The notes beneath the pieces were generated by a model. The model made no database searches, had not been told where the DNA came from, and saw only the letters and a program-made list of their open reading frames with translations. Made by a program: the position numbers and the translations under genes. Below, one piece after another: positions 1 to 11,218 of a stretch of DNA of 64,000 bases. Source of the stretch: Lumnitzera littorea (taxonomy: Eukaryota; Streptophyta; Magnoliopsida; Myrtales; Combretaceae); contig JAMXBB010000011.1 of assembly GCA_024138015.1 (NCBI GenBank), positions 38,863,068-38,927,067 on the forward strand, written 5' to 3'. Numbering within the stretch: position 1 is the first letter of the stretch; each line of letters opens with the position of its first letter.

Positions 1-683
1 TCCATGATCGAAAAATTTAAAGGATCAAAATAATAGAAGAAAGACTTATGTTGATAGCAAGCAGCTATCTCATGAAACATATTCTTGATAAATTCAATGA
101 AACTGCAAAATCTATGTTAACAAGATCTATAATATTATACAAAAGAAGACCAAATTTTTTGCCATTGTCTACAGTATCTATACTTAGAATTAAGTTGTTG
201 TATGCATATTAACAAAAGAAGGCCATAGTTTACCTTACAAAATAAAACTTTAGTTGTAGATGTAAGCTAGTGTTTGCCTCATATTAACAAAAAAAAGAAC
301 AGACTATGATGCACATGTGGTCCATAGACTTCTACTAAGATAATGGGATTGTCTATTGTATTGCTTAACCTACAATCAAGTGACTTCCTTAATGCAATTA
401 GCCACTCACTACTCCAAGTACGTTGCTGCAATGAATCGAGTGACTTCTTCTTTACACATCCCTATGGCATAGTGAAAGAGAATTACAGTATAATAGCTAA
501 TGCATTTGCTTAAGTATCAATCTCAATTCTTAAATTAAGCATACAAAATACCTTGTTGATTCTAAAAGAAGGAGGCTACGATGTTTGCGCCTTTTTTTTT
601 TTTTGTTTCCTTGTCATCAAATGGTGATTTTTCAATATTTATAGCTGCCTGCAAAGTTGACTGTCCCTGATATGCCACATGAC
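1..683. other. Noncoding AT-rich flank of MULE-1
   Basis: I see no gene here. The stretch is AT-rich, with a T run near 591-604, and lies downstream of the minus-strand MULE-1 transposase. A left terminal inverted repeat matching the right end near 8.08 kb was looked for and not seen, so the left end of MULE-1 is either outside the window or too decayed to recognise. Confidence 0.5.
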
Positions 684-3600
684 TTAAATATTTTTCATAT
701 AATTAACAAGAATGGGCAAACCAACTTCACTATCTTGATGGGCAAATATGATTCTTACTCGTCCAACTTCACTATCTTGACCACTAGCAATTAAAACATT
801 CCTTAAAGGAGATTCTTTGGCATTAGGAGCCGTTTGTGTTATATCTATCTCATCAAAGGCATTATGGGCATGCAATGGAGAGGGGATGTGCACTTCGTGC
901 CAAAGAAAATCATCACCTAATGAGTCAGCCAAATGCTCCTGCGTTAGGACATTATGATCTTCATCGACCATTAGTTCAACTTGTCCAAATATAAGTTAAG
1001 GCCGCAATACATCTCTCTTTTAAGATGTAATGTCTCCATACCCACGACCTCAACCAGCAAAAATCCCGTTCATAACAGTACCCCTATTAGCACTACCTTT
1101 ACTCCTACCAATACCTCTACAGGCACCACATATACTCCTAGCAGCTCCCTTAGCAAAACCACCCCTACTCCCAGTTGCAACCTTAGCAAAGCTACCCTTA
1201 CTCCCAGTAGCACCCCTAGTAGAACTACCCCTTTTACCAACAATTCCCTTAGCAAAACCACCCTTACTACCAATAGTTCCCCGAGCAAAACCAACCATAC
1301 TCCCAACATCACCCCCAGCAACACCACCCTTACTCCAAGTAGCCCTAACATCACCCCCAACAACATCACCCTCACTCTAAGTAACCTTAACATCACCCCC
1401 AACAGCACTACCGAGTAGCCCCAACATCACCCCCAACAACACCAACCTTACTTTAAGTAACCCCCTTACCGACACTAACTTGCCTACCAACATTACCACA
1501 ATTAAAACTTCTCTAACCAGCCTCCACTAAGTTTCCAGTATACGTTCTAGCGTTATGGCTAACTTGATGACATCTCAAGCAAGTAATTATCACATTCCTC
1601 TTACTACACTTGCTAAATGGTTGTAACGTCTCATTGGGTTTTTGATTTCTTTTCTTCCTTAGCCTACCAGCAACTTTGGTACATTCTGGAGGCTCTATTT
1701 TCCCTTTCCTACTATTTAACCACTGATCTTTACTAGGAATTAGGTATATAATGCCTTCATATGCGATACAAAATTTAGAGCTATGAAAATAAATATCGCA
1801 GTAAGCTTCTAAATTTCCATTGTCAGCTAATATTACACTAGCTGCATGAACATATGGCACTCCACATAGTTACCAAGCTTGACGACTACACTCGCGATCT
1901 CATAAGCTAACAGTTCGTATGGAGGTTATGGTCATAACCTTAAAGTATCCATCCCCAACATATCTAGTAATGCAATGGCAGCTGTCCTACCTCAATCTTT
2001 CCAAGGTTTCCAATACTTGTGGACAGACTAAGCTAGTAAATCCCTTCATCTCCCCCCATTTAGACTGAAATCACAACATAAGCTTCTTTCTAATACACTC
2101 TAACATAGATAACAAAGGTACATGTCTTCCATCAAGGATGTAGGAGTTAAATCTTTCACACATGTTCACCAACAAATTGTATCTTGAAACTAACTTGAAA
2201 TGACTCCTACTCCAAGCCCTCAAATCTAACCTACTCAAATATGTATATGCCTCATTGTCTAATGTTTGGATTCTTCTTATGTGGTGATTAAACTTATTGT
2301 GTACGTTGTAGCTGCTCCCCAAAGATCATCCTTCAAAGGCCTAATTTTGATGTCAGCATCCCTCATGTTTCCATAAAGGTACCGAACACAAATTCGATGT
2401 TCACATTCTGGAGCGATACCCTTTAGGGCTTCCATAAGTCCCTACTAAACAACAATAGGTTAACAATGCAACATTCTGTGATATTACTTAAGTCAAATTG
2501 TAGTAAATAACTCATTTCTTATGTTCCTAATGAAGGTAAAACTATTCATAATATGTTTTGCCTGTACGACATGAAAGTCCACCTAATACGCCATCCATAA
2601 TCAATATCATCTAGCAAAAGCTGCAAATAAAACAATAGCATATCACATATAAGCAATTATAACTACATTAATATTCACCGCTTGTTAAAAGACAAATATA
2701 TACAAACATATGTTACCTCTAAAAACCATTGCCAAGCATCTAAGTTCTCCACCTTGACTGCTACTATGGCTATAAGGAACATGTAGCTATTGCCATCAAG
2801 GCCAACAGCTACTAACAACTGCCCTCCATATGGGCCTATTAGGTGTGTCCCATCAAGCCCTACAAAAGGTCTACAACCACATACAAAACTAGCCTTCATT
2901 GCATCCATGGAAACATATATTCTCTAGAATACAGGATTCAGACTAGGAATGTCACTCCTTAATTTTAACTTGATGGTATTATTTTTATTCGGCATAAGCA
3001 CCATATGGCAATAATCATACAAAATATTGTATTGCTCCTCATAATCACCATGTAATGTCTTCATGGCAATACATTTCATCCTATACACAACCCACTGAGA
3101 AATTTCGATGTTGTAATCTCTCCTAACTTGATTACGTAATGTGTAGATTGTGATGTCCAGTTGATCCCCAATCAAAGCAATATACCGTGTTGCTAAAGAC
3201 TATACATTCAAATAACCCAACTTGTGAGAAACAAGACTTCTATGATCCATGTCAAGTCTCCTTAGCATGTATGTGTTCTCCTCCTCAAGAACAAGCTTCC
3301 AGTAACACCTCCAACCACAATTTGATTTATACTCAAAAACAACCCTCCTTCTCTTATTCTTGATAAACTTCACATCTTGTCCTTGCTTCGCAATATACGC
3401 GCGTATAGCTCTTTTGAATGCCTTGATGTCTGTAAATCTCATCTTTATAAGTAGAGTAGGATGGTCCAAGTCATTTTCATCAAAGAAAATCGTCTTAGAT
3501 TTTGAACTCTCCATATCATCATCTAAGGCAGGTAAGGATCTTAGTACTTCACTACCAGTGTACACATTACGTTCAAAAGTGTCACTATCTTAGTTAAATT

Positions 3601-4024
3601 CAGCACTTCCATCAACACCAATGTCAATTAACTCTTCATGCTAAGTAACTCATTTCCAAAATAGATCATCGTTCACATTTGTTGTTACCCAGCCACCAAG
3701 TAAAGAATCGTAATCACCAATGTAAAAGTGAATCTCCCTCCTATTGCCATAAGCTAAAAACATACCATCAACATCTAAATCTTTGTTAAGCAATATTAAA
3801 CCTCCTTCTTTATCTATTGTTTTCCTGAGACATTAGTAGAACAACAACTTCTCATATAAACTGCCACATCCAACTAATTGTTCCGTCAGAGCATTCAAAG
3901 TTAACCTAATTGAGTCGATCCCTTCTACCCTCTCCAAGCTCCCACATTCATACACGGTTGCTGGAGCTTAAGTGAAATATCCACCATAGTGCACGTTAAA
4001 GTTGTACAATGTGTTTCTTATCAT
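684..4024 (-). pseudogene. Mutator-like (MuDR/MULE) transposase pseudogene, MULE-1
   Basis: The minus strand carries a broken MULE transposase. In order it shows: an N-terminal region starting near 4024 with in-frame stops near 3970 and 3834; the MuDR-type plant domain (about 3200-3565); the region before the catalytic core (2924-3175); the core with the first catalytic Asp in GLDGTHL (about 2838-2860); the C-terminal core helix region (2071-2322); and a tail with GRLRKKR and a CxxC..H zinc-knuckle-like motif (1513-1860). The second catalytic position reads S-Y-R-Q instead of S-D-R-Q (about 2562-2573). The third-acid region, with ECEHRICVRYLYGNM, is kept. An intron-like insertion of about 130 bp lies between the last two. 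The last Cys of the zinc knuckle is Tyr. A Gly-rich tail follows (about 1050-1500), then an unrecognised segment (684-971). Stops, frameshifts and the lost Asp mean it is dead. Confidence 0.85.
1050..1500 (-). repeat. Degenerate tandem repeat encoding the Gly-rich tail of MULE-1
   Basis: On the plus strand this is a chain of imperfect CCNAGCAAAACCACCCNTACT-like units of roughly 30 bp. On the minus strand one frame reads as Gly-rich steps such as GGFAKG and GSKGSFAK. Gly/Arg-rich tails after the zinc knuckle are common in MULE transposases. Long open frames on both strands here come from the repeat's composition and are not separate genes. Confidence 0.7.
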
Positions 4025-4114
4025 TTCTACAATATAAAAAGGAAAAACACCATCACAACATCAGTTCAACTAATACCACACATGCTTTTTAGTATGGGGA
4101 ATAAAACATAGGGA

Positions 4115-4119
4115 CCATA
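4115..4119. repeat. Target-site duplication CCATA (left)
   Basis: This 5-bp direct repeat matches 7170-7174 exactly and frames the solo LTR. Confidence 0.85.
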
Positions 4120-7100
4120 TGTAATCCCCACAACTAGCTATTCAAGGTTTCGACCGGTTGAAAGACTCGATCAAACCTAAATTATAAAGTAAAGCTAGAA
4201 ATATTAGTAAAAATAACTCCATAAACTTGAATTTAAGAAAATAAGTAATAAAATAGGAGACTATAAAATTTTCAAATTTTAAGATTTTAAGCATAATAAC
4301 TGCTAATTGCCGAAAAGGCAAAAAGTATAATCTAATAACTAATAAATTACTAGAGATAAATTATATATATACTAAAAATAATAGAATGACCTAAATAATA
4401 TTTAGGAATATTTATTTGTACTATATATGAATTTACATGTAGGAATAAATATGCATAATTACTTAAAATACGCGAAATGTGCTAAAATAATACAAAATAC
4501 TTAAAGAAGATTCATAATTAATTAAGGAAAAATCAGAAAAAATCAAGAATGATCCAGAATTAAGTCGTGGCAGCTAGGAAAAATAAGAAAAAATTCGGTC
4601 AATTAAATTAAGACAACATAAAAGCCAAAAATTAAGAGATAAGGCAATTGTCTTGTCCAATTTAATGCACAATAATTACACTAAAGCTCTATAAATAGCA
4701 AGAAAAATCCAGGAACTCATTTGAACAGTTAGAAATTAGAAAAATTAGGGAGAGGCGAAAATTGAGAGAAAAATTCGAGTTAGAAAAAAAAAATAAGAAA
4801 AACTGTGCAATTAGAGCCTTTAAAGGGAACCCCCACTAGACGAGCAGCTGGGAGTGGACGGCCACCACCACCACATGGTGGTAGCAGCGCCCAGGCTGGC
4901 CGACAAGGCCACGGTGGCCAGCGGTGGCCGGAGCCACCCAAATCGGTGAGTCCGATTTTCAGCCCGATTCTTGTGTAATTTTGTAAAAATAGTAAATATT
5001 ATTAGAAAATTATGAATTTTGTTATTCTGGAATATTTTTGTATGTAGTTTGTAGGAAAAATATTATTTTGATAAAAATATATCTCGTGATATAGGGTCCT
5101 TAAAAAATCATACAAAACCGAGCATGTTTCGATTTAGAAATAAATTACCTTAGGAGCGTAGTTTCGAGCCCAAAATTTTTGTGTAGATTACTTAAATGAT
5201 ATAGAATAGTTATATGAAGCCTGTTTTCAAAAATTAATTTTTAAAATTTTTAGATAATTTTTAGGCCTTAAAATAAAGTATAAAATGGGTAATTTAGGAT
5301 TAATGAAGCAATTAAATGGTTAATTACTGATTTAGTGAATAAGTATATATTTTAGGATGTTGAAATCTGATGGAGTATGATACTTGTAGTATTTAGGGTA
5401 TTAGATATAATTATTAGGTTAATTATGTAGTAAATTAGTAATAGAAAAAATAGTAAATTATAAGTTAATTTTGTAAATTAGAATAATTAGGTGTAAAACC
5501 TGATCTAGGATTAATTTAGACATTTTGAAATGATAATTGATGTTAGAGATGGTAATTAGGGTAATAGAAATATTATAAATGCATTATGTACATAAAAGGT
5601 AATAATATATAATATGTAATTGTTATAAATATAATAAATAGAAAATATTATAATAAAAATTGATATTTTGAGAATAATAAAAATGTACAATAAATCTGAT
5701 AGGAAACTTGAATTTATGGAATTATATGAAAAATGTAAAAATTTCTCATATTAGGAGTGAATTCGGTACACTAATACGGATTTAAGTATACCGAGTAAAA
5801 TAAATACCGACTAGGGGTAATGATGGTATTTAGGAGAATGGGAAGTAATGTGATTAATTTCACATTATGGGTTGAAACGAATTTCTAGGGTTGGAATATA
5901 AAACATTATTTAGAAATCGAACTAGAACCTAATTTAGAAATCGATGCGAAAATCGAACCCGAACCTAACCCCAAACCTAGAATAATTATAAAAGACTTAA
6001 GACCTAAATAATTAGGCATATTAAACCCTAAACAAAACCTAACAATAAGCGTTATAGGATAAAATGAACCTATAATAGTTATATGAAAAGCTGAAATCAC
6101 GTTTGTGTTATAGGGATGATCGGCGATGGCCTGAACAAATCGGACCTCGAGCAAGTGAGCGAAGAGTCGAAGTAAGTTGGGATTAATACGATGCTGTATT
6201 TTGGAGGCTTAAGATTATGTTTAATTGTGCTTGTTAGATAGTTGGATGTGTGCATGTACTTGATTATGGGTGATACTATGATTCTGTTTGTTACTCTGGC
6301 ATGTATTGTATGATTTGTATGAACTAATTGATTACCCTAAACTGGACTTAATCAAATATATGACCAGTAATCATAATCGGGCATGCATGGCAACTCGTTA
6401 GGGGAGCTTAAGACTCTCCAGCCAAATACCGACCCCTTCGGAAGGGATAGCGTAGGATTGCGTAATGGTCCCTTCTTCATCCTCAGTCGAACTAAGTGAC
6501 AGGAGAGGAGGTCGCGGCGAGGGTGAAGTCAGTGGATCGAAGGTAGTCGCGGGAGGAGCGAGGTCTCCATTGCATAAGCTTGAGTTTAGTCGTGAGCTGT
6601 TGCATTAATGGCAACTTGTCAACCCGGATTAGAGCAGGCGCAATTTCTCTAATCTCATGACCGGCCAGACAACGTCGTGCGATGGCATTTGCTTGCACAT
6701 GCATTGCACCAAATGAGTTAATTGAAAACCTTGTTGTGTTTTTGGTATAGTTTTAAGTCCTCCATCCTAACTTACTGAGCTGTGGTTGCTCACATCTCTA
6801 TAAACGTCGTACAGGTGCTGGCTAAGAAGTGGCAAACAACTACTCTGAAGCTAGCAACTTCTGGATCCTGAGGAGTGAGGAAAAATATTTAAAAAACAAA
6901 CACATATTCTTAAGGATTAAGTTTTTATTTTAGAATTATTTTTCATTTTTGAATGATGTAATAACTGAATTATAGTATATATATATATAAATTTTCTCAC
7001 TTTCTTAGGTAAATGCTTTATTTAAATTACAAACTGTTTACTTCAAAGCGGGTTAGTCGTGAACGCCTTGTGTAGATCAGGTCTAAGATAGCGGTTGTAA

Positions 7101-7169
7101 GGCCAACTTTTATCTTAGGATGGTTTACAAGGCGGGGCTGTTACAACTCTGCCGCTTCAGGGCATGACA
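4120..7169 (+). mobile_element. Solo LTR, family A, copy 1 (3050 bp)
   Basis: The element begins TGTAATCCCC and ends GGGCATGACA, giving the TG..CA ends of an LTR. It is flanked by a perfect 5-bp direct repeat, CCATA, at 4115-4119 and 7170-7174. There is no internal gag or pol, primer binding site or second LTR next to it, so it is a solo LTR left by LTR-LTR recombination. It is inserted about 90 bp beyond the N-terminal ATG of MULE-1. A second copy in the same orientation lies at 13556-16496, about 90% alike by eye. Short open frames inside it show no recognisable product. The source family was not identified. An LTR of 3 kb fits large Ty3/gypsy elements, but that is inference. Confidence 0.9.
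4687..4699 (+). promoter_or_regulatory. TATA box of LTR copy 1
   Basis: The sequence CTCTATAAATAGC is a canonical plant TATA box. It lies about 570 bp into the LTR, just before a more GC-rich stretch with CCACCACCACC near 4860, as expected at a U3/R border. In copy 2 the same place reads CCCTAAAAATAGC (about 14142-14154), so the TATA core has been lost there. Confidence 0.6.
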
Positions 7170-7174
7170 CCATA
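7170..7174. repeat. Target-site duplication CCATA (right)
   Basis: Right partner of the CCATA at 4115-4119. Confidence 0.85.
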
Positions 7175-8076
7175 AAACCCTATAATTTTTATTACAAAAG
7201 TAGAAGACCTTCAAAGTTAAACTACCAAAAGTGAACAGCATATACTAGACAGTCAAACCTTGTAATAAAAAACCCTAACTCTGTATCAGTATATACTACA
7301 ATAACATAAGGACCACTTCTACTATAGAAATAATAAAACAACCATGGCCCTACATAAAAAAACTAACTTTCACATGCACCATTTACGAATGACAACAAAC
7401 TTATATATTGACATGATGAAAAAGTTAATGATACTAAAGAAACTGTAGGAATACAGTGATGATACATTCTATAATTTAACATATAATGGCAATATTAACA
7501 ACAAGCTCCAACGCACTAAACAAAACAACTAACTAGAGACAACAAATACATATGACCTAACAACACTTGCGACACCTAAAAGTAAGAAAACATAAAAGAC
7601 CACAACAACGCAATAGTAAACGACAAGAACAAGCTTCAAACTATACCTAAAAAGGACACACTTTTATCGCTTTTCGCAGAAGGAAAAGCTTGATGATTGT
7701 GCATCATAGTCTATTTTTCTATCTTCTTATTGTTGATTCTATGACTTGCTACTCATACACTTCCCCAATGATGAAAAATTAGGGTTCTTTTTTGGAAGGT
7801 GTAATCTAGGTTGGAGACATAATGATATGTATGGGGGGTCTTTCAATTTGGGGGTTTTTTTTTTTCATCGATCTATACATTAAACGTTAGGGTTAAATCC
7901 AGGTTTTTTATTGGAATAGAGTCATGTTTGCACATGACTTGTTTTTAACAGAAAAGGCCTAAAGGTCCTTAACAATGTTAATTCTAGGAAGTTAGTGAGG
8001 GTGAAAACTATGCTTTTAAAGTTGAGGGGGTGAATCCGTACCAATGTAAAAGTTAAGGGAGGGTTTATGCAATATT
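7175..8076 (-). mobile_element. 5' leader and right terminal repeat of MULE-1
   Basis: This is the rest of the MULE-1 upstream region beyond the solo LTR. It is noncoding. Read from the minus strand, its outer end starts near 8076 with GGAATATTGCATAAACCC followed by TTAACTTTTACATTGGTACG. That matches in style the terminal repeats of many plant MULEs. The opposite terminal repeat is not in the window, so this boundary is inferred. Confidence 0.5.
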
Positions 8077-9693
8077 CCTAAATTTTAAACTTTTTGAAAA
8101 ACAAGATTAAAAATGTCCTCTTTGATTACTTAAGCATAATTAGGCGTGAAACAATATAAATCAATAATAAAACTCAAAGTAAAGAGAGTAGAGTTGAGAA
8201 GATCAAGTAAGAGATTTATAATGCTTCAGCCTAATGTCGATTATACTCTTTCAACTCTACTACTAAGAACTCACTAATTCTCACTAGTGTTGTTCTATTA
8301 TCCACTTTTCATTAACTTCAATAGAGAAAAACAATTACAAGTTTTTTTACCCTATCTCACTAAACTACCCTTACATATACATAGATCTACAGAAATTTGA
8401 ATCTCTCTCTAATACAAAGCCTATCATACAAACAATTGTGTTTATAATAAATATGAGGATAAAATACAAATATCCTCTCAATGAAGTACATAATAAAATC
8501 AGAATATGAAAGTAAAGTACATAGTGTTGTCTCTAAATATGATTGTAAATTTTCTTTAATGTCAAGTTTTCAACAAACAAATGCATCTCTGATATGTTGA
8601 TCTATATTTCAAAAATTTTAACTCCTTTTTCTTTTATATCTTCTATTACAACGTCTCTTTGCTAGAATCTTGGATAATTCTTAGTCAAATTTTGAATCAT
8701 TTTGAAAAAAATCTTGATATAGCCGTTAGTTATTGTAATCCCTTGAGTTATAGAAGCTAAATCATGCTTAATCTTGAATTGTTGCAATACCACTCTTATA
8801 TTCTTCAAGATTTGCAAGTATTCTTGTACAAAAACTCTAGTTTCTTCTTATATTCAACTATTGTAGTCTTCAAAAAATTGAACTCCTTATTTTTTTGAAT
8901 CTTAGAGTTTCATATATCTTCTTGATGAAAACTGTACAAATTTCCTTGTATCAAATCTAATTTGTTTTAACTTAATCCTTTTCAGGATATTTTTTATCTC
9001 AACTCAATTCGAATTTAAAAATATGGATAAGACTCATCCTTATGTTGAATATTTCTTCTCATATCTCTCTTGTTTTGAACTTGAAAAATATCTAAATTTC
9101 TTTCTCACAAAATCATAGAATTTTTCTTCATAAAAATCCTTCAAATAAATCTTGAAAAATCTGATGAACAATATTTAATACCATATAAAATTCGTCCATA
9201 ACTATGATGAATATTTCCAAATCATCTTGTTATTATTTTTTATTAAATTAATTCTCCTTAATTTCCATGGATTTAATTAACCAACTTAGTAGAACATGTT
9301 AGATATATCAATATATCACCCAAATATATCTAATAAGTAGAATTGGGCTTTCAAACAATTATAAGCCTAATATACTTCTTAAAACATTTTGCTTTGTAAC
9401 TTCCAATACAGTACATAAGATTTTGAATTTATCCCTAAATTTGGTTCTGATTTTCAAAATCAATGTTACAATAGAAATCTTATCTTTTGTTTATTGATCT
9501 GCACACTTAACAAACTTGTTAAATATCTTTACTTTTTTGTTATCATTAAAACACTTATGAGAGAACCTAACAAAAATTTGATTAAGTTATAAAATAAAAA
9601 TGTAGAGTACATAATTAGATTGGCACATGCAATTTATGATCTTATTTGGATTGTTTTTTTTTTTTTTTTCAATCTGTATCTTATCTATATTTA
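8077..9693. other. AT-rich noncoding DNA, no gene seen
   Basis: No coding signal is seen on either strand. The stretch near 8190-8350 looks like part of a decayed retrotransposon LTR, but no partner or target-site duplication was found. The region has many T and A runs. Before MULE-2 inserted it was part of the distal upstream region of GPAT9. Confidence 0.5.
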
Positions 9694-10383
9694 GGCTCTG
9701 TTTGATTCATTTTTTTTTTTCGTCTTATTAGTGTCTTATTTATGTCTACTTAAATTTTGTATTTAGTAAAAATAATACACCAAAAAGATGAAAATATAAT
9801 TTCATATATACCTTGTTTTATCTACCCTTTACTTTATTTATATTTATGAAAATACCGATTAAAGTATTTATTTCAAGTACATTAAATATATATTTTTAAA
9901 TCTTTTCTTTTAAAACTACGTAAATTTTTATTTCTCGACACTACAATCACCATCTTCATCATAATTATGAAACAAAAACAAATAAAAAGGTTCTTTAAAA
10001 ACCAAATTTCAAATAGATGCAGATCAAATACAAATAAGATATAAATAAAAAAAAATCCAAATCTGTTTTCATTTCATAATTATGATGAAGGTAGTTGTTA
10101 GAATCTCAAAATTGAGAAATAAAAATTCATATACTTTAAAGAGAAAAAATTTGAAGAAATATATTTTATGTATTGGAAATGATTATTTTAATTAGTATTT
10201 TTATAAATATAAATAAAGTAATAGGTAGATAAATTCAACTCTATTAAGATCTATTGAGAATTTAATTTTAGAAAAAAAATATATGTAATTATACTTCTTC
10301 TTCTTCTTTTTTTCTAGTTGTTTTATTCTTACCAAATATAACTAATAAGATGGGAAGAGAAAAAAAAAATCGCAAATGGAGCC
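9694..10383. mobile_element. Foldback MITE (about 690 bp)
   Basis: The ends are GGCTCTGTTTGA and, reversed from the right, GGCTCCATTTGC. The two arms (about 9694-9975 and 10075-10383) are inverted copies of each other along most of their length. The inner arms CATCATAATTATGAAAC (about 9955-9971) and GTTTCATAATTATGATG (about 10070-10086) are perfect complements. The loop is about 100 bp. There is no coding content. The end sequence and long arms suggest a Tourist/PIF-Harbinger or hAT foldback element. The left flank is TTA but the right flank is TAT, so the target-site duplication is imperfect and the superfamily is open. Confidence 0.75.
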
Positions 10384-10453
10384 TATTTCTTCCCCTACTC
10401 AACCTAGGAAACGAGAACATGAAAAACAGGTCATCGGGTTGGGTGATGCATCA
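10384..10453 (+). promoter_or_regulatory. Likely ancestral proximal promoter of GPAT9
   Basis: This 70-bp strip lies between the MITE and the left target-site duplication of MULE-2. If MULE-2 is removed, it joins directly to 19490, so it would have lain within 200 bp of the GPAT9 start codon. That is inferred from the insertion geometry. No clear TATA box is seen in it. Confidence 0.4.
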
Positions 10454-10462
10454 TTTTTCGAG
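10454..10462. repeat. 9-bp target-site duplication of MULE-2 (left)
   Basis: TTTTTCGAG, identical to 19481-19489. Confidence 0.85.
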
Positions 10463-10660
10463 GGTTTTTATATGAATACGGGCTCTTTTTCAAAAAATAT
10501 TACAAAAAATGGCTCATTTAAAAAAAATACGAATATGGTATATTGAAGGCGCATTAAGTAAATACACCTTCAGTTATTTATGTTTTTTATACTGAAGATA
10601 CATCCATTACATACACCTTCAATATAATTCTTTATAACTGAAAGCGCATGCAATCTTCAC
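10463..10660 (+). repeat. Left terminal inverted repeat of MULE-2
   Basis: It contains GAATACGG, ATTACAAAAAATGGCTC, AATATGGTATATTGAA and CGCATTAAGTAAAT in order. Each has a counterpart in the reversed right end (19290-19480). The inner limit is approximate. Confidence 0.75.
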
Positions 10661-11060
10661 TATACTAGCCATATAAATGCCAATCCATGTGACCAAAGTC
10701 CATTCTTGCTTATATTAATTTTTGAAATTTCCAAAACATAGAGAAAACTCATAATTGAAATACCGAACCATTTCTTAATGCGAGTGTACATCTAAAACAA
10801 GTAACTATCAATAACTTACAAGTGTATTATTTATTTATTTATTTTATTAATAATTGACATTAGGCAATTTTTTTTTTAGAAAAAAATTTGTTACTTAATT
10901 ACGTAGATTTCGTATTCATAAATGTACTGTAAATTGTATAAATTATTAATATTTCATGAAAATTTATTATATATTGTCTAAATTTATGAATTTTTTGTAT
11001 TGCAGTACATAAGTTATATGGATGTGGGTATGAATAATGTTGGAATGTAGGTGGAAATTA

Positions 11061-11061
11061 T

Positions 11062-11101
<40 letters not shown>
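11061..11101. repeat. Compound microsatellite (TG)n(TA)n
   Basis: About 13 TG units run into about 7 TA units in the leader of MULE-2. Such alternating purine-pyrimidine tracts are length-variable. Confidence 0.9.
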
Positions 11102-11102
<1 letters not shown>

Positions 11103-11218
11103 TTGGAGTTATCATTGTGTTAGATCAAATTAAAAAGTTAAAGTTAGATAGTTATGTTAGTAATGTAGCTTAACGAGATGACTAAGTGCATTTTGTAAAG
11201 TCGTCGCTCAATGTGTAG

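Noticed and set aside
1030..1418. Open frames on both strands rich in Thr/Pro/Ser or Gly.
   Set aside because: They arise from a short tandem repeat in the tail of the MULE-1 transposase. Only the minus strand fits the gene.
5906..6154. Minus-strand frames near 5.9-6.7 kb and 15.2-16.05 kb that recur in both copies.
   Set aside because: They lie inside the two solo LTRs and recur because the LTRs are related. They have no family resemblance and differ by frameshifts.
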